DNA from: VAZQ01 sp036557705
GTDB taxonomy: Bacteria > Pseudomonadota > Alphaproteobacteria > Rhizobiales > Xanthobacteraceae
Direction of reading: 5' to 3'
NCBI GenBank assembly: GCA_036557705.1
Contig: DATBHB010000155.1
Location: 1 to 64,000 of the forward strand
Length of the DNA: 64,000 bases
Part shown: one piece after another, positions 16,681 to 25,247 of the stretch
Numbering within the stretch: position 1 is the first letter of the stretch
Layout of the letters: each line of letters begins with the position of its first letter
The notes under the pieces: model-generated
Seen by the model: the letters and a program-made list of their open reading frames with translations, nothing else
The model's database searches: none
Told to the model about the DNA's origin: nothing
Position numbers and translations under genes: made by a program

Positions 16681-18251
16681 TGGTCTACCGACGCGCGTTG
16701 AGGGGCTGTTTCCGGGGCCACCTCCGCGGCGTCGAGCGCGGCGGCCAGCCGCTGCTCCTCGCCGTAATAGCGGGCGCGGTCCCAGATTTTCGGGCGGCCG
16801 ATTCCGGTCGAGCGATGGTGGCCGATGAGATTGCCGTTGCGGTCTTCACCGACGACCTCGTAAAGGAAAAGGTCCTGGGTGATGATGACGTCACCTTCCA
16901 TCCCGATGACCTCGGTAATGTGGGTGATGCGCCGGGAGCCGTCGCGAAGACGCGAGGTGTGCACGATCACATCGACCGACCCTACGATCATCTCGCGGAT
17001 GGTGCGCGACGGCAGCGTATAGCCGCCCATCGTGATCATGCCTTCGATGCGCGAGAGGGTTTCGCGCGGACTGTTGGAGTGCAGCGTACCCATCGAGCCG
17101 TCGTGGCCGGTGTTCATGGCCTGCAGAAGATCGAAAGCCTCCGGGCCGCGTACCTCGCCGACGATGATTCGCTCCGGCCGCATGCGCAGGCAATTTTTGA
17201 CGAGCTCCCGCATGGTGATCTGGCCTTCGCCCTCGATGTTCGGGGGCCGCGTTTCCAGGCGCACGACATGCGGCTGCTGGAGCTGCAGTTCGGCGGCGTC
17301 CTCGCAAGTGATGATGCGTTCGTTATCGTCGATGTACTTGGTGAGACAGTTGAGCAGCGTGGTCTTGCCGGAACCGGTCCCACCGGACACGATGGTATTG
17401 GCCCGGCAACGGCCGATGATCATGAGGATTTGCGCTCCCTCCGGGGTGATGCTTCCGAACTTGACCAACTGCTCCAGCGTGAGCTTGTCTTTCTTGAACT
17501 TGCGGATGGTCAACGCGGGGCCGTCGATCGCGAGCGGCGGCACAATGACGTTGACGCGGGATCCGTCGGGAAGGCGGGCGTCGCAGATGGGCGAGGCTTC
17601 GTCGACGCGCCGTCCGATTTGGCTCACGATGCGCTGGCAGATGTTCAGCAGCTGCTGGTTGTCGCGGAATCGAATGCCGGTTTTCTGGATGCGGCCAGCG
17701 ACCTCGATGTAAGTGGTGCCGGAACCGTTCACCATGATATCGGCAATATCGTCGCGCGCGAGCAGCGGTTCGAGCGGGCCGTAGCCAAGCACGTCGTTGC
17801 AGATATCTTCGAGCAGTTCCTCCTGCTCGGAAATCGACAACACGATCGATTTGATCGCTATGATCTCGTTGATGATGTCGCGGATTTCCTCGCGGGCCGA
17901 ATCGGCGTCGAGCTTCGCGAGTTGGGCTAGATCGATAGCCTCGATGAGAGCGCCGAAGATCGTGCTCTTGGTCTCGTAATATTCTTCGGAATGGCGTGAA
18001 TCGACCGCAGTCGGAACAATAGGAGTGACCAACGGCCGGTTTTGACTGGCGAACGGCTTTCCGGAAACCGGTGTCGAAACCGTCGGTGTGCCGAGGCCCG
18101 TTGATGGAATCGGCGCCCGGCCAGCGTCAAGGATAACGGGCGGTTCGGATGCGAAGCGGGGCTCCGCCGGTGCGGATTGTGTCGGCGATGCTGGCTGGTC
18201 GCCAGGTTCCGTCGCTCGAACGACATCGCCAAGGGTACGCTTTCCGAACAC
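16677..18251 (-). CDS. cpaF: tad pilus assembly ATPase CpaF/TadA
   Basis: Encodes the 524-residue secretion ATPase that powers Flp pilus assembly. Residues 1-85 are a disordered Pro/Ser-rich leader. The core has DIMVNGSGTTYIEVAGRIQ (N-domain), Walker A GGTGSGKTT (290-298), an Asp box after it (DDNERIITCEDAAELQL), Walker B RIIVGEVRGPEAFDLL, and a His box GHDGSMGTLHSNSPRET. All are intact. It works in the cytoplasm against TadB/TadC and lies 24 bases after cpaE. Confidence 0.95.
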   Translation of the reverse strand: MFGKRTLGDVVRATEPGDQPASPTQSAPAEPRFASEPPVILDAGRAPIPSTGLGTPTVSTPVSGKPFASQNRPLVTPIVPTAVDSRHSEEYYETKSTIFGALIEAIDLAQLAKLDADSAREEIRDIINEIIAIKSIVLSISEQEELLEDICNDVLGYGPLEPLLARDDIADIMVNGSGTTYIEVAGRIQKTGIRFRDNQQLLNICQRIVSQIGRRVDEASPICDARLPDGSRVNVIVPPLAIDGPALTIRKFKKDKLTLEQLVKFGSITPEGAQILMIIGRCRANTIVSGGTGSGKTTLLNCLTKYIDDNERIITCEDAAELQLQQPHVVRLETRPPNIEGEGQITMRELVKNCLRMRPERIIVGEVRGPEAFDLLQAMNTGHDGSMGTLHSNSPRETLSRIEGMITMGGYTLPSRTIREMIVGSVDVIVHTSRLRDGSRRITHITEVIGMEGDVIITQDLFLYEVVGEDRNGNLIGHHRSTGIGRPKIWDRARYYGEEQRLAAALDAAEVAPETAPQRASVDQ

Positions 18252-18275
18252 GCAACTATCTCCAACAATCGACCA

Positions 18276-19568
18276 TCAGGCCGCTTGCATGCCTTTTTGC
18301 CGGCTTCGCTTCATGAGCTTCTGGAGGAGCGGGAACAGCAGTGTCGCCCGCGATCTCTTGTCGTGGGAACGTCCGGTCAAACGATGGGCTATCCGCCGGA
18401 AGGAATCGGCGGTGCGATGACTTGACGAAAACTCGGCGATCATCTGTCCGTTGTTGGCCGCTGTTCCGAACAACTGCGGCTCGAACGGCACGACTGCAAT
18501 CGGCTGATCGTCGAGCGCCTTGGCGAAATCCTCCCGGCTGATTTCCGGCCGCTTCGGGATGCCGACCTGGTTGAGGCAGTAATAGGGGCGCCGATCGTTC
18601 GGCCGCGCTCCCTTGAGCAGATCGAGCAAATTCTTGGCATTTCGCAGGTTGGCGAGATCTGGCGCTGCGACGACCAGGATCTGGTCGGCGCCAGCCAGGA
18701 CGCGCCTCGTCCAGGCAGTCCATTGGTGCGGGACATCGAGGACGATGCAGGGGACGATAGTGCGCAGCGCGTCGAAAACCGGATCGAACGCCTCGGCGGC
18801 GAAGTCATAGACCCGATCGAGAGCGGCAGGCGCCGCCAAAAGGCTCAAATGCTCGGTGCATTTCGACAGCAGGCGTTCGACAAAGCTCGAATCGACACGG
18901 TCCGGCGAGAATACCGCTTCGGCGATTCCCTGCGAGGGATCCTGATTGTAGTCGAGGCCCGCAGTCCCAAAACCGAGATCGAGGTCCGCCACCACGGTAT
19001 CGAGCTTGAGGTCGCGCGCAACCGCCCAGGCTACGTTGTGGGCGATCGTAGATGCGCCAACACCGCCTTTGGCTCCAATGACCGCAATGACATGTCCGAC
19101 CGGCTTGGCATCGGGGGCCGAAAACAATCCGCAGATCGAACGCACCACATCGATTGCGCCTACCGGGCCAATGACGTATTCGCTTACACCGCGGCGGATC
19201 AGCTCGCGATAAAGCGTGATGTCATTGTGGCGCCCGACGACCACGACCCTGGTTCCGGCGTCGCAGACCTCGGCCAGCGAATCGAGGCCGGCGAGGAGAT
19301 CGTTCCCGCGGCTCTCGCTTTCGATGACGATGACGTTCGGGGTCGGCGCCGTGCGGTACGCTTCAACTGCCGCCGTGATGCCGCCCATCTGCACTTTGAG
19401 GTGCGCCTTGTCCAGGCGCCGGTCCTCGCCGGCCGCGTGCACCACGGAAGCTGTCTCGACGGTTTCGCAAAACGCCTGAACCGAGATGCGCGGGGCAGGC
19501 GCAATGTGCTCGATGACGGCGGATTCCGCGGCCTGGGCGATAGTGTTCGGGCGGTTCTGTGTGCTCAT
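18276..19568 (-). CDS. cpaE: tad pilus localisation protein CpaE/TadZ
   Basis: Encodes 430 residues: an N-terminal receiver-like domain (about 55-150, with IVIESESRGNDLLAGLDSL) and a MinD/ParA-type ATPase domain. The P-loop reads AKGGVGAST (166-174), so the usual second lysine is alanine. Atypical Walker boxes are common in TadZ proteins, so this is expected rather than a defect. TadZ/CpaE places the pilus machine at the pole. Its ATG overlaps the cpaD stop by 4 bases. The last 30 residues are basic. Confidence 0.92.
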   Translation of the reverse strand: MSTQNRPNTIAQAAESAVIEHIAPAPRISVQAFCETVETASVVHAAGEDRRLDKAHLKVQMGGITAAVEAYRTAPTPNVIVIESESRGNDLLAGLDSLAEVCDAGTRVVVVGRHNDITLYRELIRRGVSEYVIGPVGAIDVVRSICGLFSAPDAKPVGHVIAVIGAKGGVGASTIAHNVAWAVARDLKLDTVVADLDLGFGTAGLDYNQDPSQGIAEAVFSPDRVDSSFVERLLSKCTEHLSLLAAPAALDRVYDFAAEAFDPVFDALRTIVPCIVLDVPHQWTAWTRRVLAGADQILVVAAPDLANLRNAKNLLDLLKGARPNDRRPYYCLNQVGIPKRPEISREDFAKALDDQPIAVVPFEPQLFGTAANNGQMIAEFSSSHRTADSFRRIAHRLTGRSHDKRSRATLLFPLLQKLMKRSRQKGMQAA

Positions 19569-20305
19569 TGGCCAATGTTCGTGATTTTGCCTTTGTCGGC
19601 GTTTGGATCGATGCTTACGGTGCTCTGGCCTTGCCGATATTTGTCGAGAACGACGTCGCGGCGACCGGTATAGGGCGGCGTTTCGCCTCGCGGCTCGACC
19701 AGGTCGGCAGGATCTTCAACCATGGCCGCCAGATTGCGTTGCTGGGCGCAGCCGAAATTCCAGTATTCGAGGTTCTCGTAGTGCTCGCGATCCCAGGTCG
19801 GGCCGAGGTCGTGAGGCCATAATCCGCAAGGCCCGGCGTCCGCCGTCATCCTTGGATAGGACAACCGCAGCGTCGCCATCTTGCCAGGATTAATTGGCCT
19901 CATCCGATGCAAAGCAATTGACCCGCTCGGGACACCGGCGGCTACAAGAATCGAGCGCGCTTCCTGCGCAGCACTGGCAGCGGCCTTGGCGTTGCTCGTG
20001 CCCTCAGGTACGTCAATCCGAATGCCGCCGGTGGACTCGCGATGCCATTCGCCCGCGAATGCGAGAACCTGTCCGCGCTGTGAGCCGTTGAGAATGCCGC
20101 GCTTGTCGCCGATGAACAGCTCGACCAGGCGCGGCCCTTCATTGATCACGATCGGATGCCGCTGGCGGGAGTCGAGAGGCACGGCCCCGGTGACCTCCTG
20201 GACCGTATTGCAGCCCGTGAGCACAGCGGCGCAGCCGGCGATCGCCAGGAGGCGCAGATACGCCCCGCCGCGTCGGCGTGCCGCCGCTGAATTGATTGTG
20301 CTCAT
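19565..20305 (-). CDS. cpaD: tad pilus lipoprotein CpaD
   Basis: Encodes 246 residues. The lipobox is AVLTGC with acylation at C32, so the product is an outer-membrane-directed lipoprotein that supports the CpaC secretin. The body has a peptidoglycan-binding-like character, with NPGKMATLRLSYPRM and the CpaD signature GPCGLWPHDLG ... YWNFGCAQQRNLAAMVEDPADLVEPR. It lies between cpaC (21-base gap) and cpaE (4-base overlap). Confidence 0.93.
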   Translation of the reverse strand: MSTINSAAARRRGGAYLRLLAIAGCAAVLTGCNTVQEVTGAVPLDSRQRHPIVINEGPRLVELFIGDKRGILNGSQRGQVLAFAGEWHRESTGGIRIDVPEGTSNAKAAASAAQEARSILVAAGVPSGSIALHRMRPINPGKMATLRLSYPRMTADAGPCGLWPHDLGPTWDREHYENLEYWNFGCAQQRNLAAMVEDPADLVEPRGETPPYTGRRDVVLDKYRQGQSTVSIDPNADKGKITNIGQ

Positions 20306-20326
20306 CGATCGCCTCCGTCGCGGTCC

Positions 20327-21820
20327 TCAGTCGAGAATGAAACCGAATTTGCCGGCATAGGGGGGAGTGTTGGGCGCGGGCTGCTGCGGAACGCCGTAAA
20401 TGCGATTGAGCTTGCCGAGAAGCACCGCGGCGGGATCGCTGGAGTCGGCGAAGCCGTCATCGGGCCGCGACAAGTTTTTGGCCGCGGTCGCGCGGACGAT
20501 GTAGGGCGTCACCAGGACCGCGAGTTCCGTTTGCCGATTGGCAAAATCTCGGCTTTTGAAGAGCGTTCCCAGGACCGGCACTTGCATGATGCCCGGGATG
20601 CCGTCGATCTGCTGCTTCGTCTGCTCTTGGATCATGCCCGCCATGGCGAGCGTGCCGCCGGATGGGATTTCGACGGTCGTTTCAGCGCGTCGCGTCTTGA
20701 TGCCCGGAATTGAAAAGCCTGACACCTCAATCGCGCCTTCGGTGGAAAGCTCGGATACTTCAGTCCTGACCTTCAAGCTGATCCTACCGCCCGTCAGCAC
20801 CACAGGTATGAAGGTCAAGGCAACGCCAAACTGCTTGTATTGAACCGTCGGCGTGCAAGACGTGAGCGTGTTCGTACAACTGCTTCCAACAACGACAGGA
20901 AATTCGCCGCCGGCAAGGAAATTGGCGGCTTCGCCCGAAATTGCAGTCAGATTCGGCTCGGCGAGCGTGCGGATCACGCCGGCTTCTTCCATCGCCTGCA
21001 GATTGGCGGTGACCGACTTGAATTGACCCGTGATACCGGGAACGCCGCTGAAGCCGGTGGCTGGGTTCAATGTCCAAAGCGGCCCGCTGACTGAAAATGG
21101 GGGCGTGTTGTTGAAATTCACTACGGCGTTTCCGCTCCCGAAGGTGCCGCTGAGATTGACCCCGAGTTGCTTAAGGACATCGCGCTGCATTTCCGCAACG
21201 GTCACTTTGAGCATCACCTCGTCCTGACCGTGGATCGTAATCAGATTGACGACCTTGGTGCCACCGCCGCCGCCTCCGGCAGCTCCGCCTCCGCCGCCGC
21301 CCGAGCCACCGCCGTCTCCGACGAGTCGCGACGCGAGGTCGTAGGCCAGTTGCGCTTCGATCGGGCTGGCCACGTTGCCATAGAGCACGACCCCATCTGC
21401 CAGGCCCTCGACCTGGATGTCGGCGTTGGGGAGCGCGCGTCTGATCGCGGCGCGAAGGCCGTTGAGGTCGCGGGTGACCGCGATGTCGAGCCCCCCGATC
21501 TGCCGGCCTTCGGCGTCGAAGAAAAAGATGTTGGTCTGTCCGACCTTGACGCCGATGACGTAGGCGCGGCGCGAAGACCGGATGACTGCATTGGCGACGG
21601 TCGGATCGGCGACCAGCACATCCTTGACCTCGCGCGGGAGGTCGATCACTACCGATTTGCCGATCCCGAGCGGCACGAAACGCGAGGTGGCGTCGCTGCC
21701 GGTGAACGCGATCGTCGGAATGATCGCATCAGCCGCTGTGGCTTCCCCAATTGCGGCGAGCGAACACGCAGCGATCGCGACGCCGAGGAAGGTGCTGCGA
21801 ATCAGCATCGATTTCGACAT
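20327..21820 (-). CDS. cpaC: tad pilus outer-membrane secretin CpaC
   Basis: Encodes 497 residues from ATG 21820, with GAGGG upstream. Signal peptide 1-30 (ends EATAADA); Pil_N domain (VVIDLPREVKDVLVADPTVANAV); BON-like region (IRRALPNADIQVEGL); a glycine-rich stretch (about 172-190); then the secretin domain with TRRAETTVEIPSGGTLAMAGMI and VPVLGTLFKSRDF. It forms the outer-membrane pore through which the Flp pilus passes. The glycine stretch is longer than I expect and may be a flexible hinge. The gene is followed by cpaD. Confidence 0.93.
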   Translation of the reverse strand: MSKSMLIRSTFLGVAIAACSLAAIGEATAADAIIPTIAFTGSDATSRFVPLGIGKSVVIDLPREVKDVLVADPTVANAVIRSSRRAYVIGVKVGQTNIFFFDAEGRQIGGLDIAVTRDLNGLRAAIRRALPNADIQVEGLADGVVLYGNVASPIEAQLAYDLASRLVGDGGGSGGGGGGAAGGGGGGTKVVNLITIHGQDEVMLKVTVAEMQRDVLKQLGVNLSGTFGSGNAVVNFNNTPPFSVSGPLWTLNPATGFSGVPGITGQFKSVTANLQAMEEAGVIRTLAEPNLTAISGEAANFLAGGEFPVVVGSSCTNTLTSCTPTVQYKQFGVALTFIPVVLTGGRISLKVRTEVSELSTEGAIEVSGFSIPGIKTRRAETTVEIPSGGTLAMAGMIQEQTKQQIDGIPGIMQVPVLGTLFKSRDFANRQTELAVLVTPYIVRATAAKNLSRPDDGFADSSDPAAVLLGKLNRIYGVPQQPAPNTPPYAGKFGFILD

Positions 21821-21827
21821 CAGTCCC

Positions 21828-22643
21828 TCATCGCCCACTCGTTGGGATGGCGGTTTCGGCGCCCATCCCGAAACGCACCATGTTCGGGTTGCGCCCGCTG
21901 GATGTCTCGACATCCGTGGTTTTTTCGTCGAAATCAGCGATGCTGCGCAGCGCAAGCGAAATGCTGCCCATCTGCTTCGCGCGCATGAAGCTTTCGGCCT
22001 GACCTGGTGTGAGTTCGAGAGTTGCAGTGCGGCCGATGATCACGCGATCGCCGCCGCTCTTTTCTTCGATGTGCTGGTCGATCGCCAGAACGCGGACATT
22101 GGCGATCACGATCGAGCTGATAAATTGCTCCGTGCCCGTGATCTTCTCGGCGTGCCTGTCGCGCCGGGTGAGGATCACGTCGACATGGTCGTTCGGCAGA
22201 ATGAATCCGCCGGCGCTGCTCTCGGGAAGAATGTCGGTTGCGACCGCCCGCATTCCTTCGGGAAGGATCGCGGCCATGTAGCCCGACCCTTTACCCTTGA
22301 TCAGCCTCGATTCGCGGATCGGCTCGCCGGCTGAGATCGGCTGCCGGGAAAAGGCGCCGCTAAGCTCCGCGACTGCATTCGGCCTTTCATTTTTGCGGAT
22401 GAAATTTGCCGCGGCCGCGGCGGGCCAAACCTGCCAGCGCATGTCCTGGCTCGAAAGGGAGGTGCCGACGCCAAGGTCGCTCGCAGCAACCAGCACGTCC
22501 ACCGTTTCGATCTGCACGACTGGCGGCGGCGGTGGCGGCGCCGGCTGCTTTTCTCCGCCCGAACGTCCCGCGAGATAAGCCGCAACACCGCCGGCGGCGA
22601 GGGCAAGCATGAGCACAAAGATGCGCGCGGGTTGCATGCGCAT
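21828..22643 (-). CDS. cpaB: tad pilus assembly protein CpaB/RcpC
   Basis: Encodes 271 residues: an N-terminal membrane anchor (about 7-25), a proline run, a SAF domain (VDVLVAASDLGVGTSLSSQDMRWQVWP) and the RcpC/CpaB core (GMRAVATDILPESSAGGFILPNDHVDVILTRR). A second in-frame ATG at 22637 has better ribosome-site spacing and could be the real start. CpaB stabilises the secretin in the periplasm. It precedes cpaC by 7 bases. Confidence 0.92.
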   Translation of the reverse strand: MRMQPARIFVLMLALAAGGVAAYLAGRSGGEKQPAPPPPPPVVQIETVDVLVAASDLGVGTSLSSQDMRWQVWPAAAAANFIRKNERPNAVAELSGAFSRQPISAGEPIRESRLIKGKGSGYMAAILPEGMRAVATDILPESSAGGFILPNDHVDVILTRRDRHAEKITGTEQFISSIVIANVRVLAIDQHIEEKSGGDRVIIGRTATLELTPGQAESFMRAKQMGSISLALRSIADFDEKTTDVETSSGRNPNMVRFGMGAETAIPTSGR

Positions 22644-22807
22644 GTCCTTCCGTTACGATGCCCGGCCGCAATCGCCAGCCCGACGCCGATCGCTGAGTTG
22701 GCCGCTCGACGGTATTTCAACAGCTAAACGTCAAGGCATGGTTAACAAGACGTATCCAAATCGAATTGGCAGCTCGGCTTGAACGGCCCCAAGCCTGCGT
22801 CCGGTTG

Positions 22808-23314
22808 TCAAATTCCGATCGATTTCATGAAGGCGGTGTCCGGATAAACGCAAAGGGCCGCCGCAGCGAGCGCAACGCCGTAGGGAACGCCGCAATCCTT
22901 CTCGTGCAGGCGCAACGCCCATTCCTGTCCGGCCAGCAGGCGCGGAAGCGGCAGCATCCGGAATTGGAGCAGTAACAGCGTGAGCGCGCCGCCGAGCAGG
23001 GAGGCATAGATGAGATAGTTGAACAGGTGGTCGAAGCCGAACCACAGCGCGGTCGCTGCCGCGAGCTTGGCGTCGCCGCCTCCCATCCAGCCGCGGGCGA
23101 AGCAGACGAAGCCGGCAACGAGAACGGCGGCGCCGGCACCGACGTGCATCAGCATATCGGCGCCGCCCATTCCGATTGCGGGGGCCAAGGCGAAGAAACC
23201 GAGGGCAAGAATTATCGAGACCCGGTTCGATATTGTCATTGTCAACAGGTCGCTCGACGCGGCGAACGCCATCATCGCCGGAAACAGCATCAGCCTCAGA
23301 GCATCCGCAATCAT
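22808..23314 (-). CDS. cpaA: prepilin peptidase CpaA/TadV
   Basis: Encodes 168 residues of the A24 aspartic prepilin peptidase family. The two catalytic aspartates are expected at SSDLLTMTISN (N-terminal) and in GWMGGGDAK (the GxGD motif). There are about five hydrophobic segments and the size is that of short tad-type peptidases. It removes leader peptides from Flp and TadE/F pilins in the inner membrane. It is the first gene of the minus-strand tad operon; a 164-base gap to cpaB holds no pilin gene. Confidence 0.92.
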   Translation of the reverse strand: MIADALRLMLFPAMMAFAASSDLLTMTISNRVSIILALGFFALAPAIGMGGADMLMHVGAGAAVLVAGFVCFARGWMGGGDAKLAAATALWFGFDHLFNYLIYASLLGGALTLLLLQFRMLPLPRLLAGQEWALRLHEKDCGVPYGVALAAAALCVYPDTAFMKSIGI

Positions 23315-23641
23315 GGTGGTCTCGACAGAAGGAAGCAGGAGATCGCTTCTATTTTGCCCATGGCTCGTTGCAGTTCAGTTAGCGAGCCAAAAAATAACTG
23401 CAGTTCTTCACCGGAAGGCGCGTTTGGCGCGAAGGGCAGGCGGGGCCAACAAGATGCTTCATTCCAACCCTGGTGTGCGCTGCGACGGCCAAGAGACCGT
23501 CATGGTGAGGTGCGCGCGCCGTCCTTCGAGGCTCGCCCTGCATTGCGCGCGAAACACAGCTATCATACGCGTTATTCACGGCATCTTAACGACGCTTTGG
23601 TTATGATCGGAGGTCCTCAGTACCATAGAGTTTGTAGCGTG
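23315..23641. other. divergent intergenic region upstream of cpaA
   Basis: A 327-base gap between cpaA (minus) and the fatty-acid-hydroxylase gene (plus). In related genomes a Flp pilin gene often lies near cpaA. I looked for a short frame with a GATAIEYGLI-like core on both strands and found none. The stretch around 23375-23400 is AT-richer than its surroundings and probably contains the tad operon promoter. Confidence 0.5.
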
Positions 23642-24469
23642 ATGTTGCAGGAACTCCTCGCGATCGTCGAAAGCATCGGCGCCACTTTCGTAAAGCTCAT
23701 TCCGGTTTCGATCGTTCTCGGCGCCGCATTCGCCTTGCTCACTTTCTTCTGGTCATGCAACCCAGCGAAGCCGTGGTGGCGCAAGCGCGAGATCGTCACT
23801 GACCTTTGCTACTGGTTCATCGTTCCGTTGTTCGCGCGCTATCTGCGCATCGGCCTCCTTGTTATCGGCGCCGCGATGTTGTTCGGCATTACGACGGTGG
23901 ACGGGATCGTCGAATTCTACAACGACGGCCACGGTCCGCTTTCGCATCTCCCGCTGTGGTCGCAGGCAGCCATCTTCCTGATCGGTCAGGACTTCATGAT
24001 GTATTGGATGCATCGCGCTTTCCATGCACGAACGCTGTGGAAATATCATGCAGTCCATCATTCTTCGAAGGAACTCGACTGGATTTCGGCCGCTCGCTTC
24101 CATCCGATCAACATCATGCTGGGCAGCGTCGGAAGCGACGTGATACTGCTGCTCGCGGGGATTTCGCCGAACGTGCTGGTCTTCCTCGGCCCCTTCACGA
24201 TCGCGCACTCCGCCTTTGTGCACGCCAATCTCAACTGGACCCTTGGCCCGCTACGCTATGTTCTGGCCGGCCCTCTGTTTCATCGCTGGCATCACACCGC
24301 GGCGGACCGCGGCGGCGAAAAGAATTTCGCCTCGACTTTCCCGATCCTCGACATCCTGTTTGGGACGTTCTACCTGCCCGAGCGAGCGCTGCCCGACGGA
24401 TACGGCGTCGCCGACGAGGGTTTTCCGGGGAGCTTCGGGGCGCAGATGGTTTATCCGTTCAAACAGTAA
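23642..24469 (+). CDS. sterol desaturase / fatty acid hydroxylase family membrane protein
   Basis: Encodes 275 residues from ATG 23642; an alternative ATG at 23603 is in frame and neither has a good ribosome site. The di-iron histidine boxes are complete: H124-RAF-H128, H136-AV-HH (139-140) and H214-RW-HH (217-218). The four or more membrane segments fit this integral-membrane oxygenase family (PF04116). The substrate could be a fatty acyl chain, a hopanoid or a carotenoid. It diverges from the tad operon and is followed by a CpaC-N-like gene. The family call is firm and the substrate unknown. Confidence 0.85.
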   Translation: MLQELLAIVESIGATFVKLIPVSIVLGAAFALLTFFWSCNPAKPWWRKREIVTDLCYWFIVPLFARYLRIGLLVIGAAMLFGITTVDGIVEFYNDGHGPLSHLPLWSQAAIFLIGQDFMMYWMHRAFHARTLWKYHAVHHSSKELDWISAARFHPINIMLGSVGSDVILLLAGISPNVLVFLGPFTIAHSAFVHANLNWTLGPLRYVLAGPLFHRWHHTAADRGGEKNFASTFPILDILFGTFYLPERALPDGYGVADEGFPGSFGAQMVYPFKQ

Positions 24470-24570
24470 GCACGGCCGCAGCGTTTGCAGTTCGTTCATC
24501 ATTTTACCTTCAACTCGGCAAGCTGCTGTCTGCCCTCGACTCGAGGCGGTTGCGGGTCGAGGCAAAAGTA

Positions 24571-25077
24571 ATGGAAAATTGTGCAATGGCATCGAGCTGC
24601 GTGGCTCGCGGACCGAAATGGGGCCTGCTTCGCGGCCTGGCCTTTGCTTTCGGCATCCTGATCTTTGCCGGGCCGACCAAGGTCGAAGCCGCCAGCATCG
24701 CGATCTCGATTGACCAAGCCAAGCTGGTGAAGCTCCCGGACCGGGCGGCAACGCTCGTGATTGGCAATCCGTTGATCGCGGATGCATCGGTTCAGAGCGG
24801 CGGACTCGCCATCGTTACCGGCAAGGGCTATGGGGCGACGAACATGATCGCGCTCGATGCCTCGGGCGCGGTGTTGGCAGAGCATAATATCGAGGTCCGA
24901 GGCCCTCGCGATAACGTGGTCGTGGTCTATCGCGGAGCCGCGCGCCAAACCTACAGCTGCATGCCGGATTGCGAGCCGCGAATCACCCTTGGCGACTTCG
25001 AGCCTTATTTCGCGGAAAGGCTCTCACAGACCGCAAACCGCAACGCGCAGGCGCAGGGCATTACGGCCGGCAAGTAA
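24571..25077 (+). CDS. pilus assembly protein N-terminal (CpaC-N) domain protein
   Basis: Encodes 168 residues from ATG 24571 (GAGG 8 bases upstream; a second ATG at 24586). A signal peptide ends near KVEAA (about residue 41). The mature part is a single T2SS-T3SS_pil_N domain, the domain found at the start of CpaC: ISIDQAKLVKLPDRAATLVIGNPLIADASV, then GKGYGATNMIALD. A C-terminal cysteine pair (SCMPDCEP) may form a disulfide. Standalone copies of this domain accompany tad loci in rhizobia; it could bind the CpaC secretin in the periplasm. Confidence 0.8.
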   Translation: MENCAMASSCVARGPKWGLLRGLAFAFGILIFAGPTKVEAASIAISIDQAKLVKLPDRAATLVIGNPLIADASVQSGGLAIVTGKGYGATNMIALDASGAVLAEHNIEVRGPRDNVVVVYRGAARQTYSCMPDCEPRITLGDFEPYFAERLSQTANRNAQAQGITAGK

Positions 25078-25170
25078 AGCCGCCGTTAGCCTAGACGAGT
25101 GCATTTTCCGATAAGGTTGACCAAGGGGTGTTGGCCACATGCGATTTACTTTCGCCGTCACCCTGAGGTG

Positions 25171-25197
25171 CTTGCCCGGCCTCTTCGGCCGGGCAAG
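25171..25197. terminator. 11-bp hairpin between genes
   Basis: CTTGCCCGGCC (25171-25181) pairs with GGCCGGGCAAG (25187-25197) around TCTTC. It lies 94 bases after the CpaC-N-like gene and 51 before the next start. There is no T-run on either strand, so it is a strong hairpin rather than a classic intrinsic terminator. Confidence 0.4.
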
Positions 25198-25247
25198 ATC
25201 CGGATCAATTTGGATCAGTGATTACTCTACACCGAGGTGATCTCCTC

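Noticed and set aside
18723..19673. 316-codon plus-strand frame over cpaE
   Set aside because: Antisense shadow typical of GC-rich DNA; the minus-strand cpaE frame has full domain support.
22644..22807. Search for a Flp pilin gene between cpaB and cpaA
   Set aside because: No short frame on either strand has a prepilin leader with a G-x4-E-type cleavage site.
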